Part shown: piece after piece, positions 13,149-25,789 of the stretch
How the letters are laid out: each line of letters opens with the position of its first letter
Numbering within the stretch: the first letter of the stretch is position 1
Source: Sitta carolinensis
Taxonomy: Eukaryota > Chordata > Aves > Passeriformes > Sittidae
Assembly: GCA_032173965.1 (NCBI GenBank)
Contig: CM063283.1
Coordinates: 40,545,743 to 40,609,742 of the forward strand
Reading direction: 5' to 3'
DNA length: 64,000 bases
The notes under the pieces: generated by a model
Seen by the model: only the letters and a program-made list of their open reading frames with translations
The model's database searches: none
What the model was told of the DNA's origin: nothing
Position numbers and translations under genes: made by a program

Positions 13149-13453
13149 AGCCAGCTGGGGGTAGTCTCTCCTCCCTGGCAATCAGTGACAGGATAAGACA
13201 ATGTAGCCTCAAGCTGTGCCAGGAGACATTCAAGATAGACACAAGAGGAACTTTTCCACAGAAAGGGTCGTTAAACATTGGAATGGACTGCCCAGGGAGG
13301 TGGTGGGGTCACCATCCCATGAGTTGTTCAAGGAAGAGCTGGACATGGCACTTGGAACTACGGCATAGTTGACAAGGTAACGATCAGTCAAAGATTAGAC
13401 TCAGTTCTCTCAGAGGTCTTTCCCAGTCTTAATGAGTCTATGATTCTCTGAAT
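13149..13453 (+). mobile_element. CR1 LINE, 3' end fragment
   Basis: The block carries the typical CR1 3' region: a gaggaacttttccacagaaagggt-like segment, then a caggaagagctggac-like segment, then a terminal tctatgattctctga repeat. CR1 copies are usually truncated at the 5' end and finish in a short ATTCTATGATTCT-type repeat rather than poly-A, as seen here. Many substitutions relative to the usual family text suggest an old copy. It is far too short to encode the reverse transcriptase. Confidence 0.9.
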
Positions 13454-16217
13454 AGGTTAGCCTACAGAATATTTTGTTTTTCTCAGGAAGCAAAAATTTT
13501 ATATTCTAATGTAAGGTACTGAATGAATGGTCCTGGGCACAACCCAGGATCTGTCACCACCGGACACACAAGATGACAAATATGTCTTGTTTCCTTGCAC
13601 TTGCTCAAATGTGTAGGGGAACATTTGTAAGCCATTTTAACCTTCAGATTGAGCCAATAAATATCAATGAAATGCTTCCATTTTTCTTCAGAGGATCAGA
13701 TGCACAACACATATGCATATATACATATACATGTACATATTAATTAATTAGTTAATTAATTTCTATGGTATTCTCCTAAGTAATTTTTATGCTTTATGAA
13801 CAGAACAGAATAGAACAGTCTATCTGTGAATGTCTAAGTAACAGATATACCAGCAACATCAACATTATCGATATAATGTGAATGATTCCTCTATATTCTT
13901 ATGAATAAACTATTTGTCATTCGTGACAGCTTTCTGCTGGAAAACATCACCAGACCATTGTAAATAGGGATTGCCAGAATGTAAATCAGACCTCAAAATG
14001 AGCAAACAGACATCAGAACAGAAAAACCTTTCAACATTACATTTTCCTTCTATTAATTGGAGTTCAGTGGAGATGCTGTGCATCTATGCTTTGTTAAAAG
14101 TTAAATTTCTGTGAAGAGGGAATTACAGACAGTCTTATGCCAAACCAGAAATAAATCCACTTGAAAATGAGGCTAGCACCTCTGCAACTTGGTCAAGAAC
14201 TCTCTCTAAATATATTAAAATGTATTAGAATACAACCTAGTGAGAAAAAACACATAAACAAGTGAAATTATCTGCAGTACAAAACAAAGAAATCAGATTC
14301 TTGTGGGTTGGTCTCCTGAAGCCAAACATTTGCTTGGGAAAGGAAAAACAATATATGCTCCTTAAAAATAAATTCCAGTTTTATAGAAAACTCACTGCAT
14401 AAACAAACAGTAGTGTGCAAGTACAAGACTGGTATTTAATAATATCTAATCTATCTGCGACAGGCAAAACTATCACAATAAGATAAAAATGTAAAAATAA
14501 TGTTCTACTATAATTTTGTAACACAGATTTTTTTTATTCACAGCTTAGCTAAGTTTGTAGATGAATCACAATTCCTTACACATCCAAGCAAAACTGCAAC
14601 ACCGAGCCTTGTGACAAGAAAAATGAGTTAACAGCAAAAACAGCTGTGTCTCGTGACACATGCGAATAAACAGAATGATACATCTTGCTTTTATTTTTTG
14701 TTTTCCCTCTCAAAAAATAACAGACACAATGTATGTGAGGACCTAGAAATTGAAGTGCAAACATCAATCAGACTGGCATTTCATAGTGCAAGGCCTCCTA
14801 GCAGAGTCTTTGGTAATATCATGGTAGTACAGATTCTTAGTGAGAGTATAGTCCAATTCACATCTTGAATTTGCACACACTTTGACTTCTCTCATATCTG
14901 GCTCAATTCAGAAGTTTCACTGACTTCTGAAAGCAAAAGAATTATAGAGAAGCTTAGCTGCTTTTTTTCTATTTTCAAAATATGGATGAACAAAATATTT
15001 ATTTCCCACTGAGAGTTAACTTGGCCTTTTGCATTCCCTCAGGCAAGAGGAAGAAAATTGTTTTAGTAGAGCTTAACTATTCCTGAACAAATAGAAGAAA
15101 CAAGAGTATCAAATTTTTGTAAATAACTACAACATATGTCTTTGGATACATACGTTTTGTTGCTTCAGTATTAATCTAAGTATCTGGAAAGCAGTGAGAA
15201 AGGATAATACCTTTCTTCGCAAAGGCATGAGCTGGAACTGGGCATTCCATATGTGACAGAGACCAGAAATATCTCCAAGCTAAAATAACCTACTTCCCAG
15301 CTGAGCATTTGGAGCTACTTCCACAGTAACAATCTTTCTTTCTTCTATTTTCTGCCTCATATATCCAAAGAATCAGCACCTGATGTACCAAAAACTGCTG
15401 TCTGCTTACCCAAGGTGTTTCCAAATTTTATAAAGTTCATACTATTTACTCAGTTGGAAGTCTTTAAGAACTACATAATTTCCTTTGAACTGTCTTACAG
15501 TCATTGTTGATAGAAGTTATAACTGCCATTCACATGAAAATATTTAAATTTTAAATTTATACTGCATAAGAAAGAAAAAAAAACTATTTTGCTGAAGTCC
15601 ACCTTCTCACCTGCTAAAAGGATTTTTTTCCAAAAAATTGAAGTGCAACATATAGCATGCATTTATAGTAAAAATTGTTGTGAGCCTTGATTTGAGAAGA
15701 TAATTTTGGACAGAATGGAGTTACACTTTAAGTGTTATCCTTCACTTTATACACTGAAATAAAGTGAACCAACGCTTATTGTTCTAAATATTATACTTCA
15801 TGGGAATGTTCCTTTACAATTTTTTCCAATAAATGTTTTGTGTTTTTTTTTTTTTTTTTTTATCTACTACAGGTTTCCTTGGTGATAAGTTGCTGAAAGA
15901 AAAAGAAATAATGATAATGGTGTCTGAGGTAATTTTCCTGAAATCCTGTATTTCCCAGAGTACTTTGATATTCCAAAATGTGATGCTAGTCTTATATACA
16001 TGTATGAATGCAGAAATTCTGAATGTAAGAGACTTTAAAAACTATCTTTTGAATAGCAAAACTATCTTTTGAACAAGCAAAACAAGACCAGACTTTAAAA
16101 ATATACTGAGACAATGATAACTTAAAAACATATAATTTACCTTTAAACTTCAGTTTTGTTAATACTTTGAAACTGTGTGTGAGGGAGACTGGAAGGAGTG
16201 CTGTCCTGAAACACTTC
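13453..16217. other. AT-rich sequence, no gene
   Basis: No gene seen. It includes an imperfect TA/TTAA-rich patch at 13712-13761, a T run at 15843-15861 and a small direct repeat at 16037-16073. Confidence 0.55.
16037..16073. repeat. Short direct repeat, 16 bp twice at 21-bp spacing
   Basis: The word AAAACTATCTTTTGAA occurs at 16037-16052 and again at 16058-16073, separated by five bases. A related gactttaaaa word occurs at about 16031 and again near 16091. It looks like a small local duplication. Confidence 0.85.
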
Positions 16218-16222
16218 AGGTC

Positions 16223-16627
16223 TGTGCGTGTCGGGGAAGGGGTAGGTCAGGCCCTGTCCTGCACACGCCCCCCACTCCTGGGGCCTGTATCCCACCCCAC
16301 TGTGGTTGCCAGCCCCTGACATAGAGGAGGAAATGCTCCACACTGGTCCCTGGAGCCCCTAACCCAGCTCTGTCGCTGTGGGCAATGAACAAATGACATG
16401 AGACCTCGTTATAAAAAACTGCATCTGACTCCATTTTATTAAAACAATTGCCCTCCTTATATACCTTTTAGAACAGGCCACTCTCATTGGTTAGAAGAGT
16501 GCCAGAACTCTTCTAACCATTGGCCCAAACCAATGGATAGAGACAAGTCCATCCCACAGAAAAGAATGCAAAACATCACTCTCGTTACAATAACACTTGG
16601 GATGTTTATGTCAAGTCTGTGGGAACA
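16223..16627 (-). mobile_element. Short solo LTR with 5-bp target duplication
   Basis: The block is GC-rich against AT-rich flanks. It runs from TG at 16223 to CA at 16627 and is bounded by AGGTC at 16218-16222 and again at 16628-16632, a 5-bp duplication of the ERVL type. On the minus strand a TATATAAG word (about 16456-16463) and AATAAA (16435-16440) sit near each other, with about 210 bases of U5 beyond. The short U3 and the closeness of TATA to AATAAA are unusual, so the exact boundaries are less sure than for other LTRs here. Frames crossing from this LTR into the next one are not genes. Confidence 0.55.
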
Positions 16628-16713
16628 AGGTCTTCTGAAACCCAAACACCACAAAGAAACTGAGTTCAGAAACTCAGAAACCTCAGGCCTAGAAAACCAG
16701 ACTACACAGCTCC

Positions 16714-17256
16714 TGAGTGGCCAAACAAGCAGAAGTCCTGATGAGGTGCCAGGTGTTAACCCAGCCAGCTCCCAGCACGGGGCCAAGAGTGGGCTGCCCC
16801 CAGAAAGCCACACCATCAGGGGTGCAGGCAGCTGCAGGGCTTTTGCTCTACGGCTCCAAATGTTTTGCATCACGATTCGAGGTAAAGAACAGGGAGGCGT
16901 TTCTCATGTGGTTCCCAAGCAGGTTTATTCCATGAGAGGTTCAGGAACAAGAGCCCCAGAACAGCATCCTGCACAAACTTTTAAATGGGGGAGGCACAAG
17001 GGGTGGGTACAATTCTTCAGGCAATAGGGTATGAGGAGGGGCACAAGGCAGGGTCTCACTTTACAGTAACCAATGAGGGACTACATGGGACGAGAACAGG
17101 TCCCAGGGATTCAGGGGCAGGGTTGGGATGAAATGGACAACTGGAAAGGGAAGAGAAAACTTGGACCAAACCAACTAACAACATGGGGAAACCAGGAACT
17201 ATCTATTCGAGAAGTTACAATACAAACCCCATATTAAAGAAAAACACACCACCACA
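16714..17256 (-). mobile_element. Solo LTR, ERVK-like
   Basis: On the minus strand it carries AATAAA at 16924-16929 with a U5 of about 211 bases, matching the 200-206 bases in the relatives at 4628-5327 and 55246-55980. It shares their gcaggtttatt...gaggttcaggaa, CCAATGAGGGA and terminal caccaccaca segments. The flanking hexamers AGCTCC (16708-16713) and AACTCC (17257-17262) match at 5 of 6 bases, consistent with a decayed 6-bp duplication. It is shorter than its relatives (543 against 700-735 bases), with the difference in U3. Confidence 0.7.
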
Positions 17257-17262
17257 AACTCC

Positions 17263-19748
17263 CACCTGGGGGAAGGGCCTTGGAAAGCTGTGGGATACTT
17301 AGGCCAGAGTATCAGGCAAGTACATGACTTGAACCTACCTTTTCTTTGGGTTTTTTGCCAGCTGAGACACTGCCGGAACCAAGAGTGGTGGCTATATTCT
17401 TTCTCTTTTTTTTTGTCCTGCTCTTTCTTCTCAAAGTCTTAACTTTGACTTGAAACAGGATGGGCTGGAGTTTGTTGAGTTAATGCTTTCTGAAATGCTT
17501 TATGTTTATTAAATGTTACTCTAAACTTTTTCCAAAGTTCCCTGATATTCTGAAGTTTGCCAGTAATTTTTTTTTGCTGGATATATTTTTTTAAACAGTG
17601 GAAAAAATTCCACAACTCCAACTTTTCACAATCTTGTAAGAGGGACACTAGCTGGAAGAAGCTCTATTCCATACATGACAGGTCTGACATTTGAAATTAT
17701 CTATTGTTCACTATAACAGAGATACTTTTAAACATTCCCAATATGATGATATATAGGAATGCCAATTTTTGAGTTTAAAAAAAACCTAAAATGCTTTCTG
17801 ACAAAAAAAGGTGCGCAAGAGACTAAAAAAAAAGCCGTTGGCATCTCCTGACATAAATCATTTGAAAACTTCTTTGACTCTAAAAAGTTTCTGGCTTTGA
17901 TTAAATAAATAATTTTCTAGAGCTCTAGAATTCTTTACAGTTCTTAATAGTCAAGATTTTCTTTCTTATTGGTTTAATTTTCCTTTCTGCTGAAATCACT
18001 TACATGAACTCAGGAAATGATTTGATAAAAACCTGTGCCTGAGCTGTACACACTGGATTAATGGTAGTCAAATAGAAGATATATAAGCCAGTAAAAATAG
18101 TAATTTCTTTTAGATATTTGAAAATCCACAGTGCAATGTTTAAACCAAAGGCATCATAAATTTTCTGCTTAATAAAAGAGATATTATAGATTTATGAGTT
18201 TAATATCTAATAAACAACAAGAAACCATATAATTATTGAAGGAAATGCATAACAGACAGGCCACAATCTAAATGGAGCTATAGATATGGACTATTCCTAT
18301 TCTTTTTTTTTTTAACTAGAAGAATTATACACATTTTTTCTCAAATTTGAAAAAAAAAAGAAAGGCCAGACTTTTTTTTTTTGTTTGTTGTTTCTATTTA
18401 TTTTTGTTGAAGTATAATTTTCAGCTTTAAGGGAGCTTAGATGGATATTGTTCAACTACACATTTGTGAAATTTTCCAAATTATTTCCTACCAGGATCAG
18501 GATTACAATGTGTGTACCATGAGATAGGCTGAATAATGCACTACATTTTGTTTTAATTTAGGTGTATATAATATGCTGTTACTGTGATGTAGATAGAAAC
18601 ACACAGTAACACACACAACAGGTGTTTAGGTAGAGAAGAAGAAAGGAAGGAGATTTTAGTTTACTGTTGATTTCATATATATAAGTTTCTGGACAGTGAT
18701 CAGAGATTGGACAGAGAGGTTACTACCTCTCCATCTTCACTGGTCACTTGAGAAGTCCATCAGGTGATATCTTTTCACAAAGGAATGTAAACATGATTCT
18801 TGTTTATCTTACAATTTATGAGAACTGACTCTACTATACTAAAACAAATCAGAAAACTTATTTTCAGAGACAACAATATGCAAATTGTTTAACCTCATCT
18901 AATGTAAGATATCTTAAGGCTAGTATTCTGAGCATTTTAGTGGCTGTTTCCATAAACAATGAAGAGAGAAACAGCTACAGAAATTCATTCACCTCATCCT
19001 AGGAGAATTATAAAGTGCTATGAAGGAGGTGTTTTCAGAGACTTTAATTCCTATCATGCTCAGTGGCAGTGATCATTATTTTTTTAACACTCTTTAGTCT
19101 GCAGTGATCTGTTCATATAGCCTTTTTTATACTATATGATTTTACAGAAAATTTTTCTTTTCATCATGGGCATCTTAAAAGGGACCTTCCACTACTGGGA
19201 AATTACAATTTAAGTGATCATAATTGTTCTATCAGTTACCGAGAAACAGTAATCTGTTTCAGTATGCTAAACATAGTTTTTATCTACCAGGATTTAAGTG
19301 CAATGACTTATGTAATTTCATTTTCTAAGCTCTTGCTTTGAAAGTGTCAGAAAAAAGAATACTTCACTTGGTACTTGTTGACAGCTTCTGCATAACACAG
19401 TCCTTGAACATTTGAATCATCTGTCTTTCAGCTGAAAGTAGATTGTCTAGAAGATTTCCTGAATTCTAAAGCTGAGTAGCACACATTTGCAATGATTGAA
19501 CAAGGTCAGGCTCTTATTCCTCTTTTTTTTAAGGCATGCTTGGATGTAAACTTTTCTCTTTTTTAATTCTTTTTTTTTTTTTTTTTAATCCTTTGAGAGT
19601 TATGCTGTCTCTTTTTTTCACATATGCAACCAAATCATTTTAAAAAATTATATTTTCAGCTATCGCATTGCCTTTAAACCGCTGTCTTTGCAAAAAAACC
19701 CAATATTGCTATTTAACATTTAAGCAAAATAGCTGAAATCACAATAAA
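17263..19748. other. AT-rich sequence, no gene
   Basis: No coding region or named repeat is visible. There are short T runs near 18303, 18371 and 19570. The short minus-strand frame at 17439-17648 shows no motif. Confidence 0.55.
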
Positions 19749-19754
19749 GTATAG
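19749..19754. repeat. Target-site duplication GTATAG, left copy
   Basis: It is identical to 20327-20332 on the other side of the LTR. Confidence 0.88.
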
Positions 19755-20326
19755 TGTTGCGGCTCATGTTTGTTATAGTTTAGTTCAATTATTGTTATGT
19801 AATGTTAAATGGTTTGTTCCCTTGTTTTCCCTATTTCCAAGTTGATGTATTCTTGAAGTTGTGTACTCCCCCGGTTTCACTTTATGGCTTTTTGCTGCCC
19901 AGGTTCCAGTTCCTTCCTCGTCAATCCTGGTTGCCCAATCCCTTACTCTGCCTATGTTCCAGTCCCTTCCCTTTCAGTCCGGGTTACCCAACCCTCCAAC
20001 TCCACCCTGGCTTAACCCCATTGGATGATGTGTTTTACCCTCCCCTTGTTTTGTACCCGTATAAAATCCTGTGTACAGAGCTGCACGGGGCTCTCTTTGT
20101 GTCTGTCCCCTTCGACCCTATTACGTCATCCTGGTTGGAACTTCAGCCTTGGAGAGCCTCTCGCTTTCTTCTTTGCCTGAGCCCTGGATGCAGTGAGACT
20201 GTCCGTGCTTGGGAACCTTTGCTCCTAAGGTTCACTGAGTGCACAAACCCCAAACCTCAGCTGTTCCCCACACGTGGCATGGAGCCGGTGTGCCGTGAGC
20301 TAGCCAGGGTTCTGGTCACCGCATCA
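19755..20326 (+). mobile_element. Solo LTR, ERVK-like, with perfect 6-bp target duplication
   Basis: The LTR begins TGTTGCGG and ends CGCATCA, bounded by GTATAG at 19749-19754 and 20327-20332, a perfect 6-bp duplication as made by ERVK-type integrases. A TATAAAA box at 20060-20066 gives plus orientation. A 176-codon frame runs through the whole LTR (19802-20332), and its stop codon lies inside the right target duplication. No retroviral domain is visible in it, and I take it as chance openness of pyrimidine-rich U3 and U5. The LTR at 42108 shares its start, its TATA-to-end distance and a similar last few bases. Confidence 0.9.
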
Positions 20327-20332
20327 GTATAG
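20327..20332. repeat. Target-site duplication GTATAG, right copy
   Basis: It is identical to 19749-19754. The stop of the chance frame in the LTR falls here. Confidence 0.88.
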
Positions 20333-20855
20333 GTCTAGATGTAAAGCTAGACTTCTCTGACTTATTAAGGATTCAGTAAAGCAATTTCATGTTGTCTTGT
20401 AACTGGAATTACTTAACTAGAAGATCCTTAAGTATAAATATGTACTAAAACACTTCCAAGATGATGGGCATGTTCAGAATTAATGATAATGAAAAGAAAA
20501 TTATAAATGTAAAATGCATATAGAAATTTATAGTTAGATTTTACATTCTATGTAACCACAGATTCTCAAATACTTTTAGATAGCAAAACATAGGAGAGAT
20601 CTAAATTTGAAGAATCCTTCAAATACTCTTGACACAAGAATTAAGAACATAAAATTATTTTTTTCCTATATATTGAGTATATTTTATCATACCAAAAGTG
20701 CTTCCTCGGGATCAATGCTGAAAGTTATCTCCAAAGTAACTCACGCATTCAGATTACGTTGAAGAATATAAGTTAACAAAATCTCTTGCATGGGATTGTA
20801 GGATACATACATCTGTTGGAAATGTTTAAAATGGGTTTCTGTGATGGTGTAAATG
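20333..20855. other. Short unique spacer between two LTRs
   Basis: About 520 bases of AT-rich DNA separate two independent LTR insertions. I see no gene or named repeat. Confidence 0.6.
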
Positions 20856-20860
20856 GTGTA

Positions 20861-22220
20861 TGTCGTAGTTTGGAAAAATGAGTTTTTCTGAACTTCAGTA
20901 GTCAAACCAATGAGTGCTCAGGTTTAAAGACTGGCACCTGGTGTGGCCACTGAGGACAAGGATCCGCCTCTGAGAACACAAGGGGTTAAAAGCAGAGGGC
21001 TCCCCGGAAAGTTCTCTCTTGGTTCCGGTCCCTGAGGACGGAGGGATCTCCCCTGCCCAACGGCTGGCTGGGCGGGGGAGGGGAAGCCATGCGGCCTGGG
21101 TGAGGTAGGCTTGGAACCTCGGGCACAGAGGGGGAGAGGAAAATCCTGCAGGATGGAAGGGTGGAGAAAGTACAAGAACGTTGAGAGGCGTCAGACAGCC
21201 TTCTTTTCCCTTCCCCCCCCCCCCCCCCCCCCCCCGGAGAGAGAGACTGAGAAACCGTGTCTGTGATCTGTGTCACCTTGAAATTTGATATCAACAACTA
21301 GACAGCACGGCCGAAGGAGTATGGGGGGTGGCGCGAGAAGAGTGCCCAGCAGCAAAGATACCGTGAGAGTTCTGGGGAAACAAAGCCCAAGATTTTAACC
21401 CTTTTTGTAGATGATGGAAACTTTATAAATGCTAATCCTCCTGAATTTGAAGAAGAAAGATAGAAAGAACTAAGCAAAGATGATGAAAGTTTGTGTAAGT
21501 AGAAGATTGTCAGAGAACGCTGAAAAGAATCCTAGGTGGGAGGAGATGATGGAGTGGCTTTGGCTGGACTCTTTTGTATAGCCATGGACGGACTCATTTT
21601 TTCCTGTAACATAGAAGCTGTATCTGGGGAGAGGCATTGGCTTGGAGCCAAGAGTGGACAGTAGTGTGAACAGAGATGAGAAGAAGAGCTCTGTTCTCAA
21701 GGCCCCTCGGCCCCAGGGGGTAATATTGGGGGGGACTAGTGTCCCAAAATTGAGAAGCTGTCGTTTCTTGGAACTAACCAAAGCATCTTTAAAAAGAGAA
21801 ACCCTAGAAGCAGCTCTGGTCCATGCACAGTGGTGAGAGCACTGGACATGGAGGAAGAGGCCACGATGTGGTGCAAGAAGGACTCCTATCTCTCCTCAAC
21901 GAACTGAGTACTGATTATCGGAAGGGTGGTAATAGACTGAAGATTAATTATCTAAAAGGTGGTAACGTGATGGGGAATTTTCAGTTTGTTTTGTTAGGTT
22001 GAGAACTGGTGGGGTGGGGGAGGAAGAGTGTTTTTTTTAAAGTTTCCATGTTCTTCTGTATGTGTCTTCTTTGCCTATTATAAGTAATAAAGTTTTTTTT
22101 CTTTTGCTTTCTAAATTAGACACTGTTTTGCTCTGTTTTTGGTCACATCTCACAGCAGATACCAGGGACAGTATATTGTTATAGGGGCACTGGCCTTGTG
22201 CCAACATCAAACCTTTGACA
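20861..22220 (+). mobile_element. Long solo LTR, ERVL-like, with perfect 5-bp target duplication
   Basis: The LTR starts TGTCGTAGTTTGG and ends AACCTTTGACA, bounded by GTGTA at 20856-20860 and again at 22221-22225. The 5-bp duplication and the TGTC...GACA ends fit the ERVL-like class. AATAAA at 22086-22091 sets the plus orientation, with a U5 of about 130 bases. A run of 23 C lies at 21213-21235. No gag or pol piece is attached. The purine-rich 3' half resembles other long avian LTRs, such as the one at 45715, in length and layout but not in sequence. Confidence 0.9.
21213..21235. repeat. Poly-C run (23 bases)
   Basis: Twenty-three consecutive C lie inside the LTR at 20861-22220. The minus strand is therefore an uninterrupted G run able to form G-quadruplex structures, and such runs are prone to length change and sequencing error. 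Confidence 0.9.
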
Positions 22221-22225
22221 GTGTA

Positions 22226-25098
22226 AAAGCTGAATTTTGATGCAGGTTTACCCTTTTATGCTATAGGACTCAGAAATGTTCCAATAAGGCAGTTAAATAA
22301 TGTGGAAGTGCAACAAAAAGCATTTAGTTCTGCAAATTAGATAAATGTTGTGGAAAGTGCATCTTCTACCACCCTGTGGCGGTTTAGAATCACTGCATAT
22401 TAGCATACGTCATTAAATATATTCAGCTTAATTCATACTTCCTTTATGAATTTACTCACAGGCAACACAAAAAGAACTCAAATTGAAGAACTCAAATAAT
22501 ATACAACTAATAAGTTGCGTTAGAAGTATATGTTGGATTGGAAACATTGCCTTTATAGCAAGCAGTGCCATTTTTAGGAAAGTAAAAATACATTCTTTTA
22601 TAGGATTGTCATTATTTAATTTCTAGTAACAATTATATAGTTATAAAAGTCACAAATTCTGTCCTATTACCACTTAAAAATAATTAGGTTAGAATAACTT
22701 TATTGTAATTTTCCAGCTCTGAAATGTTGAGTCAGTCTTCCACAATGAATCAATATTGCTTGTTTTCATCCTCCCTTAAAAAGATGTCTTCAGATGGTGT
22801 TTAATGACACACATTTTGGTTTTCAAACTGTGTTAAGGTCATACAGGAAAAGTATTACCTAGTATCATGTTTATTTTACTCCTGTAAGATAGCATTCTTA
22901 TAAAACATAATAATAGTCATACAGTAATATTAACATGATAATATTTTCTATTTTCAGTGAAAATTCTAAGTTTTTATGTCATTTAATTCAAGTTTCCAGG
23001 CTTCATTTACCGGAGATAACTAATAACAAAATAGCATAATCTAAACAAAACATTAGACAATCTACTTTTCTCCTGTTTTCATCAGGAATCTTGATCAAAT
23101 CAGCAATTTCAGAACTATGCTAATAATTCCTTCAGTTATGGGAATGTACCTTCTTTTTTGCCATAAATATCTTTCATTGTCAGAAAATTCTAAGAGCATG
23201 ACAGTAAATCAATCAAATACTGTTCTCAAAAGCATGCTCCTTTTTCTAGAAATTAAGTGTAGAGTGTGCATGAGGCCAAGTCTGGAAAGAAATTAAATTA
23301 GCAGTTGAGAGCATGAAGATATATAGCCTGCATTTTATCACACTGGAAACATTGAACCAAAATGTGGTCCTCACTTTTTCTTAAGTTACAAGCTAGGTGT
23401 TTAAATATTTTTTAGCAAATTCCAAATACTTTAAAGAGGCTAAGTCATCCTTGATATGCAACACTATACTTACAAGCTTAAAGGAGATGAAGTGTGAATT
23501 TTATATGATTACAGGACTATACTTGCAGAAAGATAAGGATATTAGTAGTTAAGCCATATATAAATCTTGAAATTATCCTATTCAAAGGAAGAAGCTTCAG
23601 TGGTGTTAGATGTGATATTTTACTTGAACAAACCTCAGAGCTAAACATTGATAGGCATCTTATTTTATTGTTCTAAGAATAATAGAGATCATTATTAGTT
23701 CATTCATATAGTACTATATCTAGATTCATTATAGACAGGATGAATGATCTCCTAAACCCAAAGGTGATGGATATATTTTCTTCTCAAGAAAATTTGTAGT
23801 CTCTCCCTCCTTGGCAAGCATTTTTATAAATTGGTTTCTGTTCTGTAAATTAAGGAAAATAAGGTTAAAGATTCATATAGAAATTCATATTCATGTAGAG
23901 AGACTTCACTGATAGCTAGGCTGGCACAAGCTGGTGGTTTGTATGTGTCTGCATTTGTACTGCATATGGTGTGAAACTACTCATGTGTTAAACTGCTGAA
24001 CAATGTGACAAATTACATTTACCGTGCACCTGTGGCTACCTCACCTGCTTTGTAACCACTGAACCCTGTCCACCAGGATTTATTCTAACATTCTGATTCT
24101 CTAAGCAGCTTCACACAGCATATAAAATATCTAAAAACCCTGACAGAGAATTGCTACCACATAATGCTTCCCCTCTGATTTATGTTGATGTGAACTTCAG
24201 AAATGGCAAGGAATTGTACCTTTTAGCTAATATGAAGTGTAATAGGATGTCTATCACAGAAGTTTGAAATTCAGCTTTTCAATTCCTCAGTGGGTTGTAG
24301 GAGCATGGATTGAAATTAGTGTTGCAAAATGGATGTCTTTGAGATAATTTTGTTTGTACCATTTATTTTTAAGAGGTTATATCCTTATCTTGTTCTGTTT
24401 TCTGACTCTTCCTTTGCACTGTGTTAAGTAATAAGACACTCCGTTATTTTGATTTCTGGATAAAGGCCTTCTGTCCTTACCATCTGCTGCCTTATCTTCA
24501 CAGATACACATATAAATTTTAGACAAGATGGAAATGAAGAAAAAGCAGAAAGAAGAAAGGAAGTTTCTTCCTGGGGTTTAGAAGGAGGAAGAGAATGGTC
24601 TTTTGGTCTTTTTTTTTTAATGTCTAGAGAAGCCGTGATGCATGTGAAAACTGAACATTTACTTTTTCTTCTTCTGTGTTTTTATTTGTTTCTCCACTAT
24701 TAAATTTCCTAGAATAGTGCTCATTTGATCCACAGCCGTTCTTCAGAGAGTTAGAAGAGGATGATTTATATGTTGAATTACTCTTGATTTTGATATATGT
24801 GAGAAACGAGGGTTTTTTTAAGGTAACAGGTTGCACATCCAAACAACTCTACCCTTCTGACTTGCAGATATACAATCTTCCTGGTTTTGTATATTTAATA
24901 GGCCTTTGAAACAGATATTCTTTCAGAAATGCTGTAGAGATTATACTTCTTTCTCATCTGCTTCACTATGTGGTACTGAGAAAATCTGCCTGAAGTTCTT
25001 GCCACAGTCTTGCTCCCATTGAAAGTTGCTGTAGGCCTGCAACTTGACCTGTGGTTTATGTAGTGGTAAAGATGCCGTTCTTTAGTTGCATAAACCCA
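22226..25098. other. AT-rich sequence, no gene
   Basis: No coding region, RNA gene or named repeat is visible over nearly 2.9 kb. The reading frames near 24624-24842 and 24895-25098 are short and featureless. Confidence 0.55.
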
Positions 25099-25690
25099 TG
25101 CACTGGTTTTGACTTGTATAGAGTTGATTTTCTTAGTAGTGGTCAGTATCAGACTGTCTTTTGGGTTTGGGAGCAAAAGTGGCTGTAACACACATTTTAG
25201 CTGTTGTTGAGAAATGCTTACACAGCCTCAAGCATCTTTTCTGCCTCTCACCCCACCCCACCAGTGAGACTGTGAGTGCACAAGGAGTTGAAATGGAGCA
25301 CAGCCTGGACAGCTGACCCCCAACTCACCACAAGGATATTCCATGCCACATGGCATCATGTTCAGCATATATAGCTGGAAGATGGAGGAGGAAGCAGGGG
25401 ATGCTTGGAGTGACAGTGATTGTCTTCCCAAGTGACCATTACACATGATGGGGCCCTGCTTTCCTGGAGATGGCTGAACACCTGCCTGCCCATGGGAAGT
25501 GGTAAATGAATTCCTTGGTTTTCTGTGCACACAGCTTTTGCTCTACCTATTAAACTGTTTTTATCTCAAACCATGAGTTTTCTCACTTTTACACTTTTGT
25601 ATTTCTCCCCATCCCACAGAGAGAGGAAGGGAGGGGAAGTATGAGAATGGCTGAAGCATAGGACTTCTGACCAAGGTTAAACCACTGGCA
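25099..25690 (+). mobile_element. Solo LTR, ERVL-like avian family
   Basis: The text from gacttgtatagagttgattt through gctttcctggagatggctg and attaaactgtttttatctca to the terminal ggttaaaccactggca follows a widespread avian LTR layout that I recognise from bird genomes, without being sure of its database name. A TATATA box at 25368-25373 and an ATTAAA-like signal near 25544 give plus orientation. Ends are TG and CA, but no target duplication can be read (left ACCCA, right TCATG). Many substitutions suggest an old insertion. The LTR at 36032-36600 is the same family in inverse orientation. Confidence 0.8.
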
Positions 25691-25736
25691 TCATGGTATT
25701 TTGTTATTTAACATGTACAGAACTGAATTGTTCATT

Positions 25737-25738
<2 letters not shown>

Positions 25739-25784
<46 letters not shown>
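25739..25784. repeat. AT dinucleotide microsatellite
   Basis: About 23 perfect AT units form a self-complementary tract that can extrude as a cruciform. Confidence 0.95.

Positions 25785-25789
<5 letters not shown>

Noticed and set aside
16533..17027. 164-codon plus-strand frame
   Set aside because: It runs antisense through two independent LTR insertions and the 86 bases between them, so it cannot be an old gene and shows no motif.
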